NCBI GenBank assembly: GCA_947685225.1
Contig: CANTUV010000026.1
Coordinates: 54,335,501-54,399,500 of the forward strand
Source: Garcia nutans
Lineage: Eukaryota > Streptophyta > Magnoliopsida > Malpighiales > Euphorbiaceae
DNA: 64,000 nucleotides
Reading direction: 5' to 3'
Numbering within the stretch: position 1 is the stretch's first letter; every line of letters starts with the position of its first letter. Below, piece after piece: positions 12,093 through 24,375 of the stretch. A model generated the notes under the pieces. The model made no database searches, was not told the origin of the DNA, and was given only the letters and a program-made list of their open reading frames with translations. The position numbers and the translations under genes are program-made.

Positions 12093-12654
12093 TTCCGAGT
12101 TATTAATTATAAGAAACTACATATGACTCATGAAATTTGCATTTGCCAAACAAAAAACAACTGAATAGAATCAAATAAATGGAAAAAAAAAATCGTGCAA
12201 GTTTAGAATAAGATTGTAACAGAAGTGAAGAGTATATTTGTGAAAAGAAAAACAAAAAAAGGAAAGGAATTTTATGAGCTGGAAAATTTAGGCAACTCAA
12301 TCTTTATTCCAAATTGTGCCTTCATTTTAAAGAGAGAATGTAAAAGAAAGGGCGGGGGGCAATTTTGTTATTTTCTGACTTAACCAGGAGGTTAAGTTAC
12401 ATTTTCCTGTTTCGTTCAATTCAATTTTTTTTTAATTGTCAGTGTTCAATTTAAAATTTTAGTCTGTCCAGAGTGACATAGAGAACGATAGCCGCCACCC
12501 ACGTGTCTATTTTCGTTTGGGAAGTTGATACAGTCCCCTAATGGCAATGGGCATTGCTTTCAACAACAGAGCGAGGGTTAATCGCTTTGTAGTTGCCCTA
12601 CGTCTACGTGTGACTAGTATTAAGAGAGAAAACAATAAATCAACCACTAATTTT
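12093..12654 (-). promoter_or_regulatory. 5' untranslated region and proximal promoter of the CIPK gene
   Basis: Sequence between the CIPK start codon and the solo LTR. No single TATA box or upstream element stands out. A 65-codon minus-strand open frame at 12103-12300 is low-complexity and is not called. Confidence 0.4.
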
Positions 12655-13160
12655 TGTTGAGGCCGTAATTTTTAAAATTTAGAAAATAATAAAAATAATG
12701 CTATAATAATAATATACGACACATAAAAATTTACGTGATTCATTCTTAATTTTTTAGGGTTATATCTACGGGATAAAATCTGAATAATTCTTCAACTATT
12801 AAAAATAGTAGGCTTACAAAGAAATTAATACAAAAATAGTGATACTCATAAAAGTGTTTTCCAAACCTCACTATTTTTCTCGACCCTTAGTCTTAAGACC
12901 TTTCTTAAAACTGAACTCTCATAAAATCTCTCAATTCTTCACAGACTTTTAATATTCTGTGGCTTGATAAAATAAACCTTGGCCAATCTCTATTTATAGA
13001 GAAAGAGGTCGTGAATTGTTCTTGCAAGTTGCCTAAAATTAGGCAAGAATTTGGCCACCTACTCTTAAGTTGGTTTTTACCAAATTTTAACCAACTTTTT
13101 CTCTTTTTTTTTTTAATTAGACTAAATAGTGAGTCCCACTAAAAAAGACACCAACCAACA
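12655..13160 (-). mobile_element. solo copia LTR, 506 bp, target duplication ATTTT
   Basis: Bounded by TGTTGA on the left and CCAACA on the right, so it has TG...CA ends in either orientation. It is flanked exactly on both sides by ATTTT (12650-12654 and 13161-13165). Read on the minus strand it starts TGTTGGTTGG, has a TATA box CTATAAATAG (about 13000), and ends with a copia-type U5 (CGTAAATTTTTATGTG near the end). No internal region is present, so it is the product of recombination between two LTRs. Its U3 faces away from the CIPK promoter, while transcription from its TATA box would run toward the CIPK gene. Confidence 0.88.
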
Positions 13161-13165
13161 ATTTT

Positions 13166-15061
13166 AAATTAAAAAATCTAAACCTAATTAATAAAAATAT
13201 AAAAAATATTCAATAATTAAAAAAATTAAAAAAATTAAGAGAAAATAATTAGATGACTCCTCTTGTAATAGGGGCCTATAGTTAGAAGTTCATAGGCTAA
13301 GTTGGAGGCAGCAGCACTCCCTCCCTCCTCCTCTTTTGCATTTGGTGCAGTAGTTGCTCGTCATTAGTGTGAGAAGTTCTTCTTGCATCGTTTATTTTTT
13401 TTTAATTTATATTAGCTGAAACGACATCATTTCAAGTAAAATAAGTTAAAAAAATAAACATATAATAAAAAAATCATCTTTAATCTCCTCGTTATATAAA
13501 GATAAAGCGAGCACAGAGACTAGAGGAGAGAGGGGTCGCAGCCTCCAACTCTAAATTATGAGGGTCATCTTCAATCTCTTCCATAAGGGTTTTTGGTCAC
13601 CGATAAGTGAGAGACTGACGTCCCTTATAATTCAGCCACCGCACAATATTATTTAAACTTTGAAACTAAAGAATTTTATAAATCAAATTGAATGATTTTA
13701 CATATTCTTTTGATAATAATGATTTCACATATTTTAATTTAAAAAATTATATTTATTAATTGTGATAATTAGATATGCGTGCAATATGTTCTCATATCGA
13801 AAATAAAAATTGATTAATCAAAGAACAATTTAATTAGAGTAATTTGTAATCCTATAAAACATCTAATAATCTAATTTGTTATTTTATTTTATTTTGTTTT
13901 AACCATGTGCCGTATCCCTAATTTCCATTGATTATCTGAATATATGTTTAAATTTTTCGTAATGCCAAGCCTAGAGCACTGCGGGCAGTGTGATGCCATT
14001 ACTATAAAACTGCAATTCATGCATCATTTTCGTGGCTATTATTAGCTACTTGTCACCATCTGCTTTCCATTTTCGAATTAAATAACTCCAAATATAATAT
14101 ACTTTTAATTTTTTTTTTAACATTATTACTATTAAAATATTATATAAATATTAAACTTTTATTTTTTCCCCAATTGAACATTAATTGTCAGATTCAAATT
14201 AAAATTTTAGCCCAATGACTAACGCGGCATAATCTGTTAATCCAGGCATCTCATTTAATTTACCGCTCAACATTTAGTTGTCATGTTAGAAAACTAAAAT
14301 TTTAGTAGTTTTTAGAGCTATTTATATTTTATATATATTTTTAATTTGTTATTTTTAATTAAAAATATTATTTTAAATATTTTTCATTAACATGATTTTT
14401 AATTATTTTTTAATTTACTTACCCCATTGATTGTATTGTAATAAATATACAAACTAATTAAATAAACATTAATTATTTCGTGAAACTCCAATAATTTTTC
14501 CATTGCAGTGTTATTAGTTAATTGAAAAGTAAAATTTAATTTTTGCAGCTAAGGCTTAATTTTTATAAGTTCAATAATTCTAATAAAAAAAATTGTCATG
14601 ATATAGAAAATAAGAAAGCACTAAAGCGTCAAATATTGATCCCATTTAATTTGACAAAAATTTCATCAACAAGATTTTTGATTTTGAAATCGAGGGTGCA
14701 ACAATTAAAATCTCAAAGAATTTTGTAATTTCCGACTTATTATTATATAGAATATTCCGTGCTACAGATCGGACCGGGAAAGTGAGAGCTTTTGTTTTTA
14801 GGATAATTTGATATTGTTTTTGAAAAAAAAAATAACGGACGAATAGGATAAATATGTAGCTATTATTTATTTGAAATAGATGTCGGACAAAATTAAAAAA
14901 TATGAGTTTTGTCCAAAATTATCTTTATATTCACAAAAATCATATGAATAGGACATATGTAGCTATTATTTGTTGACTGCTAATATCAGAAATTTTTTTT
15001 ATTCTCGGTATAAAATTATCTTTTTACAAAAATAGTTATGATTCTACTTCGAGATTATGAT
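13166..15061. other. intergenic, nothing recognised
   Basis: AT-rich. Short frames such as 14543-14728 have no recognisable features. Confidence 0.6.
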
Positions 15062-15066
15062 AAAAC

Positions 15067-15638
15067 TGTTGGATTATTTATATGGACTAATATTTATACA
15101 TTAAATTTAACATTAGGTTAAAATAATTTTATGTCATATATATATACTATCATAAAAAGGCTTGGCCCAAAATTAAAGTGATCTAATTTAGTTTAGGTTA
15201 ATTATGGGCATATTTTTAAGTTATAAAGTATGGGTCTATATGTGTAGATACTCTAATGTAATTTCTAATTTTATGATGAACTAAATTGAAAATAAAGACA
15301 TTAGGGTTATGGTCCCCAAATTATGTATTTGAGTTTCTTCTTATATATATCCCATCATATATAAGATAAGGTTTAAGAAGAAAGAAGTTAAGAAGTTTTA
15401 AGAGCTTAGAATTTTCTCTAAAACTAAAACCTCTCAAACACATCAATTTGGAAGATCAAAACCATAAGGCTAAGGATTCAGATCTTCCATATGGATTCAG
15501 GTACGCTTCCGCTTTCAGTTTTATTTAACTATTCTTGATGATTGAACATGAATGATTTTGGATTGATGATGGTTTTCATCAATTGATTTTAATCCTACCT
15601 ATTGATGATGGTTTTCATTAATAGATTTTGATCCTACA
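15067..15638 (+). repeat. 5' LTR of element B (572 bp)
   Basis: Matches 21005-21573 throughout. A TATA-like stretch (CTTATATATATCCC...TATATAAG) at about 15340-15366 should set the transcript start near 15390-15400. The first ATG after it is at 15491 and is followed at once by a GT donor-like site. The 3' end of the LTR carries two tandem hairpin-forming units (15562-15638). Confidence 0.96.
15491..15500 (+). other. candidate first coding exon of element B inside the LTR
   Basis: Ten bases, ATGGATTCAG, followed by GTACGC. This is the first ATG downstream of the LTR TATA box. If spliced to 16505 it supplies Met-Asp-Ser and the first base of a Val codon, in frame with Gag. Without splicing this ATG opens a frame that stops after about 15 codons. 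The site is identical in the 3' LTR. This is inferred from sequence only. Confidence 0.5.
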
Positions 15639-15640
15639 AT

Positions 15641-15652
15641 TAGTATCAGAGC
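15641..15652 (+). promoter_or_regulatory. primer binding site of element B
   Basis: TAGTATCAGAGC, 11 of 12 identical to TGGTATCAGAGC, the complement of initiator Met-tRNA used by most plant copia elements. It lies two bases after the LTR end. Confidence 0.85.
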
Positions 15653-15797
15653 TTATTCACGTTTAATCATTGAGATTCAATTCAAGTTATCTTATTGTTG
15701 TTTTGAATATGGATTAAGACTTGGTTGATTTATGATAAAATTTTGGTTAAATTGAATTGTGATCTATATAGTATATGCTTATGGTTTTGTGGATATG

Positions 15798-15916
15798 TAG
15801 AAATATTTCTTCATATGGGTCCTATTAATTAATATGTATTGAAATTTTTCTTCATATGGATCCCATTAATTAATATGTGTTGAAATATTTTCTCATATGG
15901 GTCCCATTAATTTTTC
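15798..15916 (+). repeat. three tandem 41-bp repeats in the leader of element B
   Basis: Three successive copies of a unit containing TTCTTCATATGGGTCCCATT, at about 15798, 15839 and 15880, with a few differences between copies. Confidence 0.8.
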
Positions 15917-16504
15917 TTCTTCATTTATGAACAAGCCCCACATGTTGAAATTTAGAAAAAGTGGTATTTGACATGTTTGGACATTGATTAAATACATTTA
16001 TATTTTATCAATTAATCTTGGATTTTGGAAATTTTAGATTTAAATAATGGAAAGATAATATATATATATATATATTGAGATAAATTGATTGACACAATAA
16101 GGCTCACCAAAATGAACTTAGTGGAGATTAATTTATTTTAAATATATAAAGAGTTAAGTGTGTGTGACTAATGTGAATATAAATTGGCCCAAAGGAAAGT
16201 TTATATTCAATATAATCACATATGCTCTTGTGGTGATAAATATGTGATGATTATTTGGTTTTACATGTGAGCAATAAATCAGCCCAAAGGAGGATATATT
16301 GTTTGACATGTTAATTTATCATTAATATTTAATTGCTACGCCAATGTATCACTTGTAAGTTAATATTTTGTCCAAAGATGAAATATTAATGGAGCGCTCG
16401 GTATCTTGAGATGGGGTTTACCATTATTTAAATTTATTATTCAACTTCAGTTATACTATGGAAATATGTTAGTATATTGATTGTTTGTTTTGTTTTGGAT
16501 TCAG

Positions 16505-19500
16505 TTAATGCTACTGCAGCTAATATTTCTGCCAATATTAATTCGGTTCTTATGTTAAATGACACAAATTTTAAGGCATGGCAAGAGAGCGTACTTATCA
16601 CTCTCGGAGTCATGGATTTGGACTATGCGATTAGAGTTTCGAAACCCGATGATCTTACTGATAAGAGTACCTCTGAGGAAAAGAGGGAGATGGAAAAGTG
16701 GGAAATGTCTAATCGCATAAGTCTTATGATCATTAAGCGTGCTGTTCCAGAAGCTTTTAAGGGCACTATGTCTGATCAAGTGGATACTGCTAAGGGTTTC
16801 CTTGAGGATATAGAGAAAAGATTTGCTAAGAATGAAAATGCTGAAACTAGTACAATATTAGCAAAACTTATCTCTATGAGGTATACAGGTAAAGGAAACA
16901 TAAGGGAGTACATTATGGAAATGTCACATCTTGCTTCAAAGTTAAAAGCACTTAACTTGACCTTGTCTGAGGACTTGTTAGTGCATTTGGTTTTGATATC
17001 TCTTCCAGCACAATTTAGCCAGTTTAAGGTGAGCCATAATTGCCAAAAGGAATCTTGGTCACTTAATGAGCTCATCTCACACTGTGTTCAGGAAGAGGAT
17101 AGAATGAAGCAAGAAAAGATACCAAGTGCTCATTTAGCTTCCACTTCTAAGGACAAAAGGAAAGACAATAAAAGAAAGAAAAATAAGGAAGCTGCAGAAG
17201 CGCCACAAAAGAAACAAAATAAGGAACAAATTCAGATTACTTGTTTCTTCTGTGGTGCTCCAGGTCATGTGAAGAAGCATTGTACCAATTATCATGCATG
17301 GCGTGTGAAAAAGGGTAAGCTTCTTAATTTTGTTTATTCAGAGGTTGATTTGACTTCAGTGCCTAGACACACATGGTGGATAGATTCTGGTGCAATAACT
17401 CACATCAGTGTGTCTATGCAGGGTTGCCTGAGTTACCGAAAGCCTAATGATGTTGAAAGATACATCTACATTGGCAATGGACAGGAGATTGAAGTTGAAG
17501 CAATTGGAACATTTAGATTATTATTAAGAACTGGATTTTATTTGAATTTGAAAGAGACTTTTGTTGTACTGTCTTTTAAACGAAATTTGATTTCTGTTTC
17601 TGTATTGGACAAATTTGATTTTTCTTGTTCATTTGGAGATGGAAAATTTAGTCTTTTTCAAAGTTCAAATTTATTTGGTTCCGGTTCTTTGTCTGGTTAT
17701 GATAATCTATATATGATTGATACAGTTGCTTCATTTCATGAATCCATGTCTATTAGTACAATAGGCATAAAGCGCAAATTAACAAATGAGAATTTAGCTT
17801 CGTTATGGCACAAGAGACTAGGTCACATCTCTAAAAAGAGAATTGAGAGACTTGTGTCAGACGGTATTCTCGATCCTCTTGATTTTACAGATTTTGATGT
17901 GTGTATAAACTGTATCAAGGGAAAACAAACAAATGTGAGGAGATTTGGTGCCAACAGAAAATCAGACGTCTTGGAACTAATACACACAGATATTTGTGGT
18001 CCATTCCCTAAGGCTTCTTGGAATGGACAACAATACTTTATTTCGTTCATAGACGATTTTACACGATATGGCTACCTTTATCTCTTACATGAGAAATCAC
18101 AAATCCCTGGACATGTTCAAAAGTTATAAGGCTGAAGTTGAGAACCAACTCAACAAAAGGATTAAAAGCGTTAGATCTGACCGTGGTGGTGAATACTATG
18201 GTAGATATGACGGTTCAGGTGAACAATGTCCAGGCCCATTTGCGAAATTCCTAGAGGAATGTGGTATCGTCTCATAGTACACCATGCCTAGTTCACCCAC
18301 TATGAATGGTGTAGCTGAAAGACGAAACAGAACACTTAAGGATATGGTAAGGAGTATGATTAGTCATTCTACCTTACCAGAATCACTCTGGGGAGAGGCA
18401 TTAAAGACTGCAGCTTATATACTCAATAGAGTTCCAACTAAGGCAACTGCAAAAACTCCATATGAGCTTTGGACAGGTAAAAAGCCTAGTCTTAAGCATT
18501 TGCATATATGGGGATGTCCAGCTGAGGCAAGGCCTTACAGGCCAAATGAAAAGAAACTGGACTCAAGAACTGTCAGTTGTTACTTTATTGGATATTCTGA
18601 AAGATCCAGGGGTTGCAAATTTTATGATCCCACATCTAAGGCTATATTTGAGACGGGAAATACCCGATTTTTTGAGGATGTTGAGTTTGCAAGGGGAGAA
18701 ATAGTTAAAGACTTTGACTTTGAAGAGGAATATGTAAATATTCCTTTAATTGCTCTTGACAATAATCAAGAACAATACTCCATACCTGATATTGTTCAAG
18801 ATGCAATTCCAGACAATGTCATTGAATCTCCCACTCAAGTTCAAGAAATTGTTCCAGAAGAACAAACTCTACAACCTCAAGAAACATTGCCATTAAGAAG
18901 ATCCACTAGAGAGAGAAGAAGTGCAATACCAGATGATTATATTGTATTTCTACAAGAACATGAGGTTGACATTAGAGTGATGGAAGATGATCCAATCAAC
19001 TTTCATCAAGCCATGGAAAGTCCTAACTCTCAAAAGTGGATTAATGCCATGAATGAAGAGATAAAGTCCATGAGCGATAATGACGTATGTGATCTTGTCC
19101 CATTGCCTGAAGGTTCGAAAGCCATTGGTTGTAAATGGATTTTTAAAACCAAGAGGGATTCGAAAGGTAATGTGGAGAGTTACAAAGCACGTCTTGTTGC
19201 TAAGGGCTTTACACAGAAAGAAGGCATTGATTATAAAGAGACTTTCTCTCCAGTTTCCTCAAAAGACTCTTTTAGGATTATAATGGCTTTAGTGGCATAT
19301 TTTGATCTTGAGTTACATCAGATGGATGTTAAGACTGCATTTCTCAATGGTAATATTGAAGAAACAATTTATATGGTGCAACCAGAAAATTTTGTATCGG
19401 GTGATGCAAAGTCTATGGTTTGCAAATTAAAAAAATCCATCTATGAACTTAAACAAGCGTCTCGACAATGGTATTACAAGTTTCATCAAGTTGTCGTCTC

Positions 19501-20572
19501 ATTTGGTTTTGAGGTGAATTTGGTTGATGATTGTATATACCATAAGTTCTGTGGGAGTAAGTATATTTTTCTGGTTTTATATGTTGATGATATATTGCTT
19601 GCCAGTAATGATATAGGCTTATTGCATGAAACCAAGAGATTTCTAGCTAAGAACTTTGAGATGAAAGATCTTGGTAATGCATCTTTTGTATTAGGAATCC
19701 AAATATATCGAGATCGCTCTCGAGGTATACTTGGATTATCACAAAAGGCCTATATTGAAAAGGTTCTAAAGAGATTTGGCATGCAAGATTGTAAACCAGG
19801 AGATACCCCTGTGGCTAAAGGAGATAAGTTTAGTCTTAACCAGTGTCCTAAAAATATCTTTGAGGAAAAGGAAATGCAGAAGATTCCTTATGCTTCAGCA
19901 GTAGGGAGTCTGATGTATGCACAAGTTTGTACGCGTCCGGATATTGCGTACATTTGTGGAATGTTAGGCAGATATTTGAGTAATCCAGGAATGAATCACT
20001 GGAAGGCAGTCAAAAGAGTTATGCGGTACTTACAGAGAACAAAACATCATATGCTCACATATAGAAAGTCGGACAAATTAGAGATTCTTGGATATTCAGA
20101 TTCCGACTTTGCTGGATGCCAAGATAGCAAGAAGTCTACATTAGGTTATATTTATCTGCTTGCTGGTGGAGCTATTTCCTGGAAAAGTGCTAAACAGTCA
20201 CTTGTAGCTCCTTCCACCATGGCAGCTGAATTTGTAGCATGCTATGAAGCATCTAATCATGGAATATGGCTGCGAAATTTTGTCACTGGGCTGCGAATTG
20301 TGGATAATATTGAAAGACCACTTAAGTTATTTTGTGACAATAAATCAGCAGTTTTATATTCCAATAATAATAGGAGCTCGACGAAGTCAAAGCACATTGA
20401 CATCAAGTTCCTAGTTATTAAAGAAAGAGTTCAAAGTGGACAGTTGTCTATAGAGCATATTGGTACAAACTCCATGATTGCGGATCCGCTTACTAAGGGA
20501 CTACCACCCAAGGTCTTTCATGAGCACACTGCTCATATGGGTGTTATGTCATTTGAAGAAATTCAGTTTTAG
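16505..20572 (+). pseudogene. gag-pol polyprotein of copia element B (one frameshift, one stop)
   Basis: Encodes the whole copia polyprotein. Gag runs from 16505, with a CCHC zinc knuckle CFFCGAPGHVKKHC at 17242-17283. The protease DSG triad is at 17383-17391. Gag-pre-integrase (LWHKRLGHIS) starts at about 17806, the integrase core (IHTDICGPF) at about 17975, and integrase resumes after the lesion with SDRGGEYYG and [12 protein letters not shown] ([19 protein letters not shown]) has its catalytic YVDD at 19580-19591. RNase H has SDSDFAGC near 20100 and ends [10 protein letters not shown]. One extra A in the run at 18101-18103 shifts the frame, and a TAG at 18275-18277 replaces a codon that is normally Gln. 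The Gag frame has no ATG near its expected N-terminus; the first in-frame ATG (16552) lies inside conserved sequence. This points to a start supplied upstream by splicing. Confidence 0.93.
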
Positions 20573-20993
20573 TGGGAGTTTTGTATTATGCTTTCTTGTA
20601 ATAGACAAACTTTGGTTATGTTATGCTTGATTTTCTGCAGAAATCAAGTTTTTTAATTTATTCACACTTTGAATTTGGCATGATGTGGTTTCATCATGGT
20701 TTTAGGAGGATCAATGGAAATAGACATGTTTAGATCACATTGCATATAATTTCCATGCTACACATTCATACTTGATCTATGTCATTTGGTTATATTGGTA
20801 TATGTGATCAAGGATAATTTTATTATGATGTAACTATAATAAATAATGCCTTGGTTCTATATTGATATAGCTAATGGACGAGATTGTTCAGAAAAGCCAT
20901 TTGGTTATGATAGATAAGTTTTGAGCTCATAAGGTTATATTATGGCATAAGATTATAAAGTTGTAAAGTTATATTTATGTACAAATATATTCC
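20573..20993 (+). other. 3' untranslated spacer of element B
   Basis: About 420 bp between the polyprotein stop and the polypurine tract. No further coding region seen. Confidence 0.7.
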
Positions 20994-21004
20994 AAGTGGG
21001 AGAT
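20994..21004 (+). promoter_or_regulatory. polypurine tract of element B
   Basis: AAGTGGGAGAT lies immediately before the 3' LTR, the expected position of the plus-strand DNA primer. Confidence 0.85.
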
Positions 21005-21573
21005 TGTTGGATTATTTATATGGACTAATATTTATACATTAAATATAACATTAGGTTAAAATAGTTTTATGTTATATATATACTATCATAAAAAGGCTTG
21101 GCCCAAAATTAAAGTGATCTAATTTGGTTTAGGTTAATTATGGGCATATTTTTAAATTATAAAGTATGAGTCTATATGTGTAGATACTCTAATGTAATTT
21201 CTAATTTTATGATGAGCTAAATTGGAAATAAAGACATTAGGGTTATGGTCCCCAAATTATGTGTTTGAGTTTCTTCTTATATATATCCCATCATATATAA
21301 GATAAGGTTTAAGAAGAAAGAAGCTAAGAAGTTTTAAGAGCTTAGAATTTTCTCTAAAACTAAAACTCTCAAACACATCAATTTGGAAGATCAAAACCAT
21401 AAGGCTAAGGATTCAGATATTCCATATGGATTCAGGTACGCTTCCGCTTTCAGTTTTATTTAACTATTCTTGATGATTGAACATGAATGATCTTGGATTG
21501 ATGATGGTTTTCATCAATTGATTTTGATCTTACCTATTGATGATGATTTTCATCAATAGATTTTGATCCTACA
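21005..21573 (+). repeat. 3' LTR of element B (569 bp)
   Basis: Second LTR copy, beginning TGTTGG and ending CTACA, followed by target duplication AAAAC. Differences from the 5' copy are mostly transitions, plus a 2-bp change in an AT run and a 1-bp deletion. Confidence 0.96.
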
Positions 21574-21578
21574 AAAAC

Positions 21579-23183
21579 TTGAATAATATAAATAATAGAG
21601 GATATAGATTAACTACTAGTGCATCGTGAATAAGGCTATATATATATCTATTCACACAACAACTGTAGGCCTTTCTCTTTGAATTATTGATGTTAGCTAG
21701 TCAAATCCGCAATCAATTTTCAATATAAACTTTCTATTTTTTTTTAAGTAGCTATTGGAAAAATTGTGAACATTTCACGAATTATTTTTTTTATATTATT
21801 TGTCATGTATATGGGCAACATCAATATTTTTGTTCACTCGCTCAAAATAAAATTAATATCACTTCGTTAATTTTATGTGATTTGGATTCAGTATTTATAT
21901 GTCATCAACGATTTTGATGCACCACCTTTACCGCTTGAGGCAAAATAAATCGTTCAATTGTCTGACAGAAATAGGCAAAGAGGTAATAAAGCAAAGAAAA
22001 GTGGGCCTCTCACTCTCTCACCATGAAATGATAAGCACCAGACGTCTTTTGTTTCAGTAGTTTGATTTGGTACCACAAATTAACATTTCTTCAAGGATTC
22101 TAATCCGCAAACGTACTATTATCCTTCTCAATTTGCAAATTTTATAATACCTAAGCCTTATAATGCTTTTTTTGTTGGACGAATCTAATTTATATATATA
22201 TATATATACTTATTTTGATTTGAAATTTTGTAAACTCCATATGAAATATTTTTTTGATGACGAAAAGTGTGGACAGATAGAGTAATGAATTAATTGTACT
22301 TAATCTAACTATTAAATAGCCATCTAACTAAAATTAACTCACCTTTTTCAATTATTTAATTTTAATTACATAGTTGTGTGAAATATTAATTTACTAAATA
22401 ACTGCTTGAATTTTCAATTAGAAAAAGAAGTTTCAAGTAAAATCCATCCAAATAGATTATGGCATGTCCATATACATTAAATATATAAATTTTCTCTTGG
22501 TCATATATGTCATTATCATATATTTTTTCTGTCTTATTAAAATTATCGTCTTTAATTCATACACATCTATTAATAATGCCATTAATTTTTAAAATTTTAT
22601 ATAAAATTATTTTGAATTGACTAAAATATTCTATATTAATTTATTAATATTATACTCTCACTTTACTAATTAAGAATATTGTTAAAAAAATAATTAATTT
22701 TTGATAAGAGTATAGTTAAAAATGATAATAATATAATTGAAAAAAAGTTAATTATTTTTTGTTGATTATATAAAGTGTAATTTGAGATGGACAAACTTTT
22801 TTATAAAAGTAAAAATTTTGAACGGGACAGATGAAGTAATTAGTAAAAATAATTACCCAAGCAACATTTTTTCCGTGCTTTCTTTACAAGAATAAAATAT
22901 TTTTCCCATTAAGCAAAAATGAGAAAATATTTTTTTATTGTATTGTAATATGAAAAATACTTGATGCCTTACTATTAATAATAAGCTCTTGAATAAGATA
23001 TGGGATTTAAGTGTGTGTGTGTATATATGTATAAATTATAAATTAATATCTGAAGCTTCTTGGACGGAATTAAATAGAATCTTTGCCTCGTCATTATTGT
23101 TATGATTAATATATGACAAATATATAAAATAAATAAAATATATAATTAAAATCAAAGAATAATGGATAATGAAATTGATCTCA
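21579..23183. other. intergenic, nothing recognised
   Basis: AT-rich, with an AT microsatellite at about 22190-22207. No gene or known element seen. Confidence 0.6.
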
Positions 23184-23191
23184 TATAAATA

Positions 23192-23809
23192 GGGCTGTAA
23201 TCGAATCGAGCTTATCCAAACTTTAAAAAGTTTAAACTCGGCTCATCATAACATAGTCAAATTCAAATTCGAACATAAATCGAACCCAAGTCAAGCTTAA
23301 ACATATATCGAGTCAGCTCATATGTTATATATCTCGAGCTTGATTTAAATAAGTTTAACGAATTCAATGAATTTATTTCAGTTTTATTTTTTCAATTCAT
23401 CTTTTCTATATTTTCATAAAAATTATCCTAAACTTATTATTTTTATAAAAGATGAACAATATAATTATAAATTAACAAAAATAAAATATTATATAATTAT
23501 AATTTTATATTTTATTATAAATTACTAAAATATTTTATATTATTTAATTTATTTTTTTTATTTTATTTATCATATATACAATATATTAATGAATTATATA
23601 AATTAAATTAGTTAAAAAATTAATACATTCATATATATAGTTTAATATATAAAAATTAAATTATATATATTTTTAATCTAGCATAATAAACGAGTCATGC
23701 ATTTCTTAACTTAAACTTGACTTATTTAATAAACGAACAGTTCGAACTTGAACCTCAGTGAACTTTTACCTAGTTGAGATTCAAACTGAACTCGAATAGC
23801 TTAGCATCC
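23192..23809 (+). mobile_element. hAT-like non-autonomous element, copy 1
   Basis: Ends are GGGCTGTAATCG on the left and a complementary ...TTAGCATCC on the right. It is flanked by near-identical 8-mers TATAAATA and TATACATA, a length typical of hAT insertions. Subterminal blocks rich in CTCGA/TCGAG words occur at both ends. A second copy in the same orientation lies at 31005-31584. No coding capacity. Confidence 0.6.
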
Positions 23810-24115
23810 TATACATAAATGTTTTTTACTTAGATTTTCATATGAGTTTTATTTTTGGTGCAATATTATTTTTTTTAGAATTGGATCGAATAGAATCATA
23901 ATGCCGGCAAAACTTTTTATACTAAATTTTAATGCAGCTGTATTCTTAAAGACTCAAATTTAATATCTCTAATTAAATTAGAATATCCACTTTATTTATT
24001 TTACACGAATTTGTTTAATCATATGTGTTTTTACTATTTTCTCGTTACCCTTCGTGGAAAACTCCTAATAATTAATGTCATTAATTAGCTACTGGCTATG
24101 AGATTGTTTTAGGAA

Positions 24116-24375
24116 AATTACATCTTCCATCATTTTTTATAAATTTTTTTTATGTTTTATCATATATATCTTAGTAATTTTATAAAATTATATAATAAAC
24201 TTATAAAAATTATTATATATATAATAAACTTGTAATAAAGACATAATAAATTTGTAATAAACTATAAAATATAATAAATTTATAAATTAATCATAGATTC
24301 TTATAAAATTAAATATATTTTGAAAAAATAATAAATTTAACTTCTTTTTTTTTGCATTATATTACAAACCCTATT
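24116..24375 (+). repeat. AT-rich interspersed repeat, copy 1
   Basis: Dominated by ATAATAAACTTATAA-type words, entered by AAATTACATCTTCCATC and left by TTTTTTTGCAT...TACAAACCC. The same order is seen at 26205-26470, and a shorter form at 30597-30760 and 49430-49695. Confidence 0.45.

Larger units (their letters stand above)
15501..16504 (+). other. candidate leader intron of element B (1004 bp)
   Basis: It starts GTACGC after CAG and ends in a T-rich tract followed by GGATTCAG just before the Gag frame. It spans the end of the LTR, the primer site and the leader, including three 41-bp tandem repeats. A spliced RNA would lose the primer site and serve only as mRNA. Splicing is predicted, not shown. 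Confidence 0.45.
15067..21573 (+). mobile_element. Ty1/copia retrotransposon B, full length
   Basis: Complete 6507-bp element: 5' LTR, primer binding site, leader, gag-pol frame, polypurine tract, 3' LTR. It is flanked by a perfect 5-bp target duplication AAAAC (15062-15066 and 21574-21578). The LTRs begin TGTTGG and end CTACA. By eye they differ at about 16 positions plus two small indels over some 570 bp (about 97 percent identical), so the insertion is fairly recent. The polyprotein has only one frameshift and one nonsense codon. Confidence 0.96.

Noticed and set aside
16477..16504. Gag start at the in-frame TTG near 16477
   Set aside because: TTG is not a normal plant start codon, and the first in-frame ATG (16552) is inside conserved Gag. 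The candidate splice-supplied start at 15491 explains the N-terminus better.
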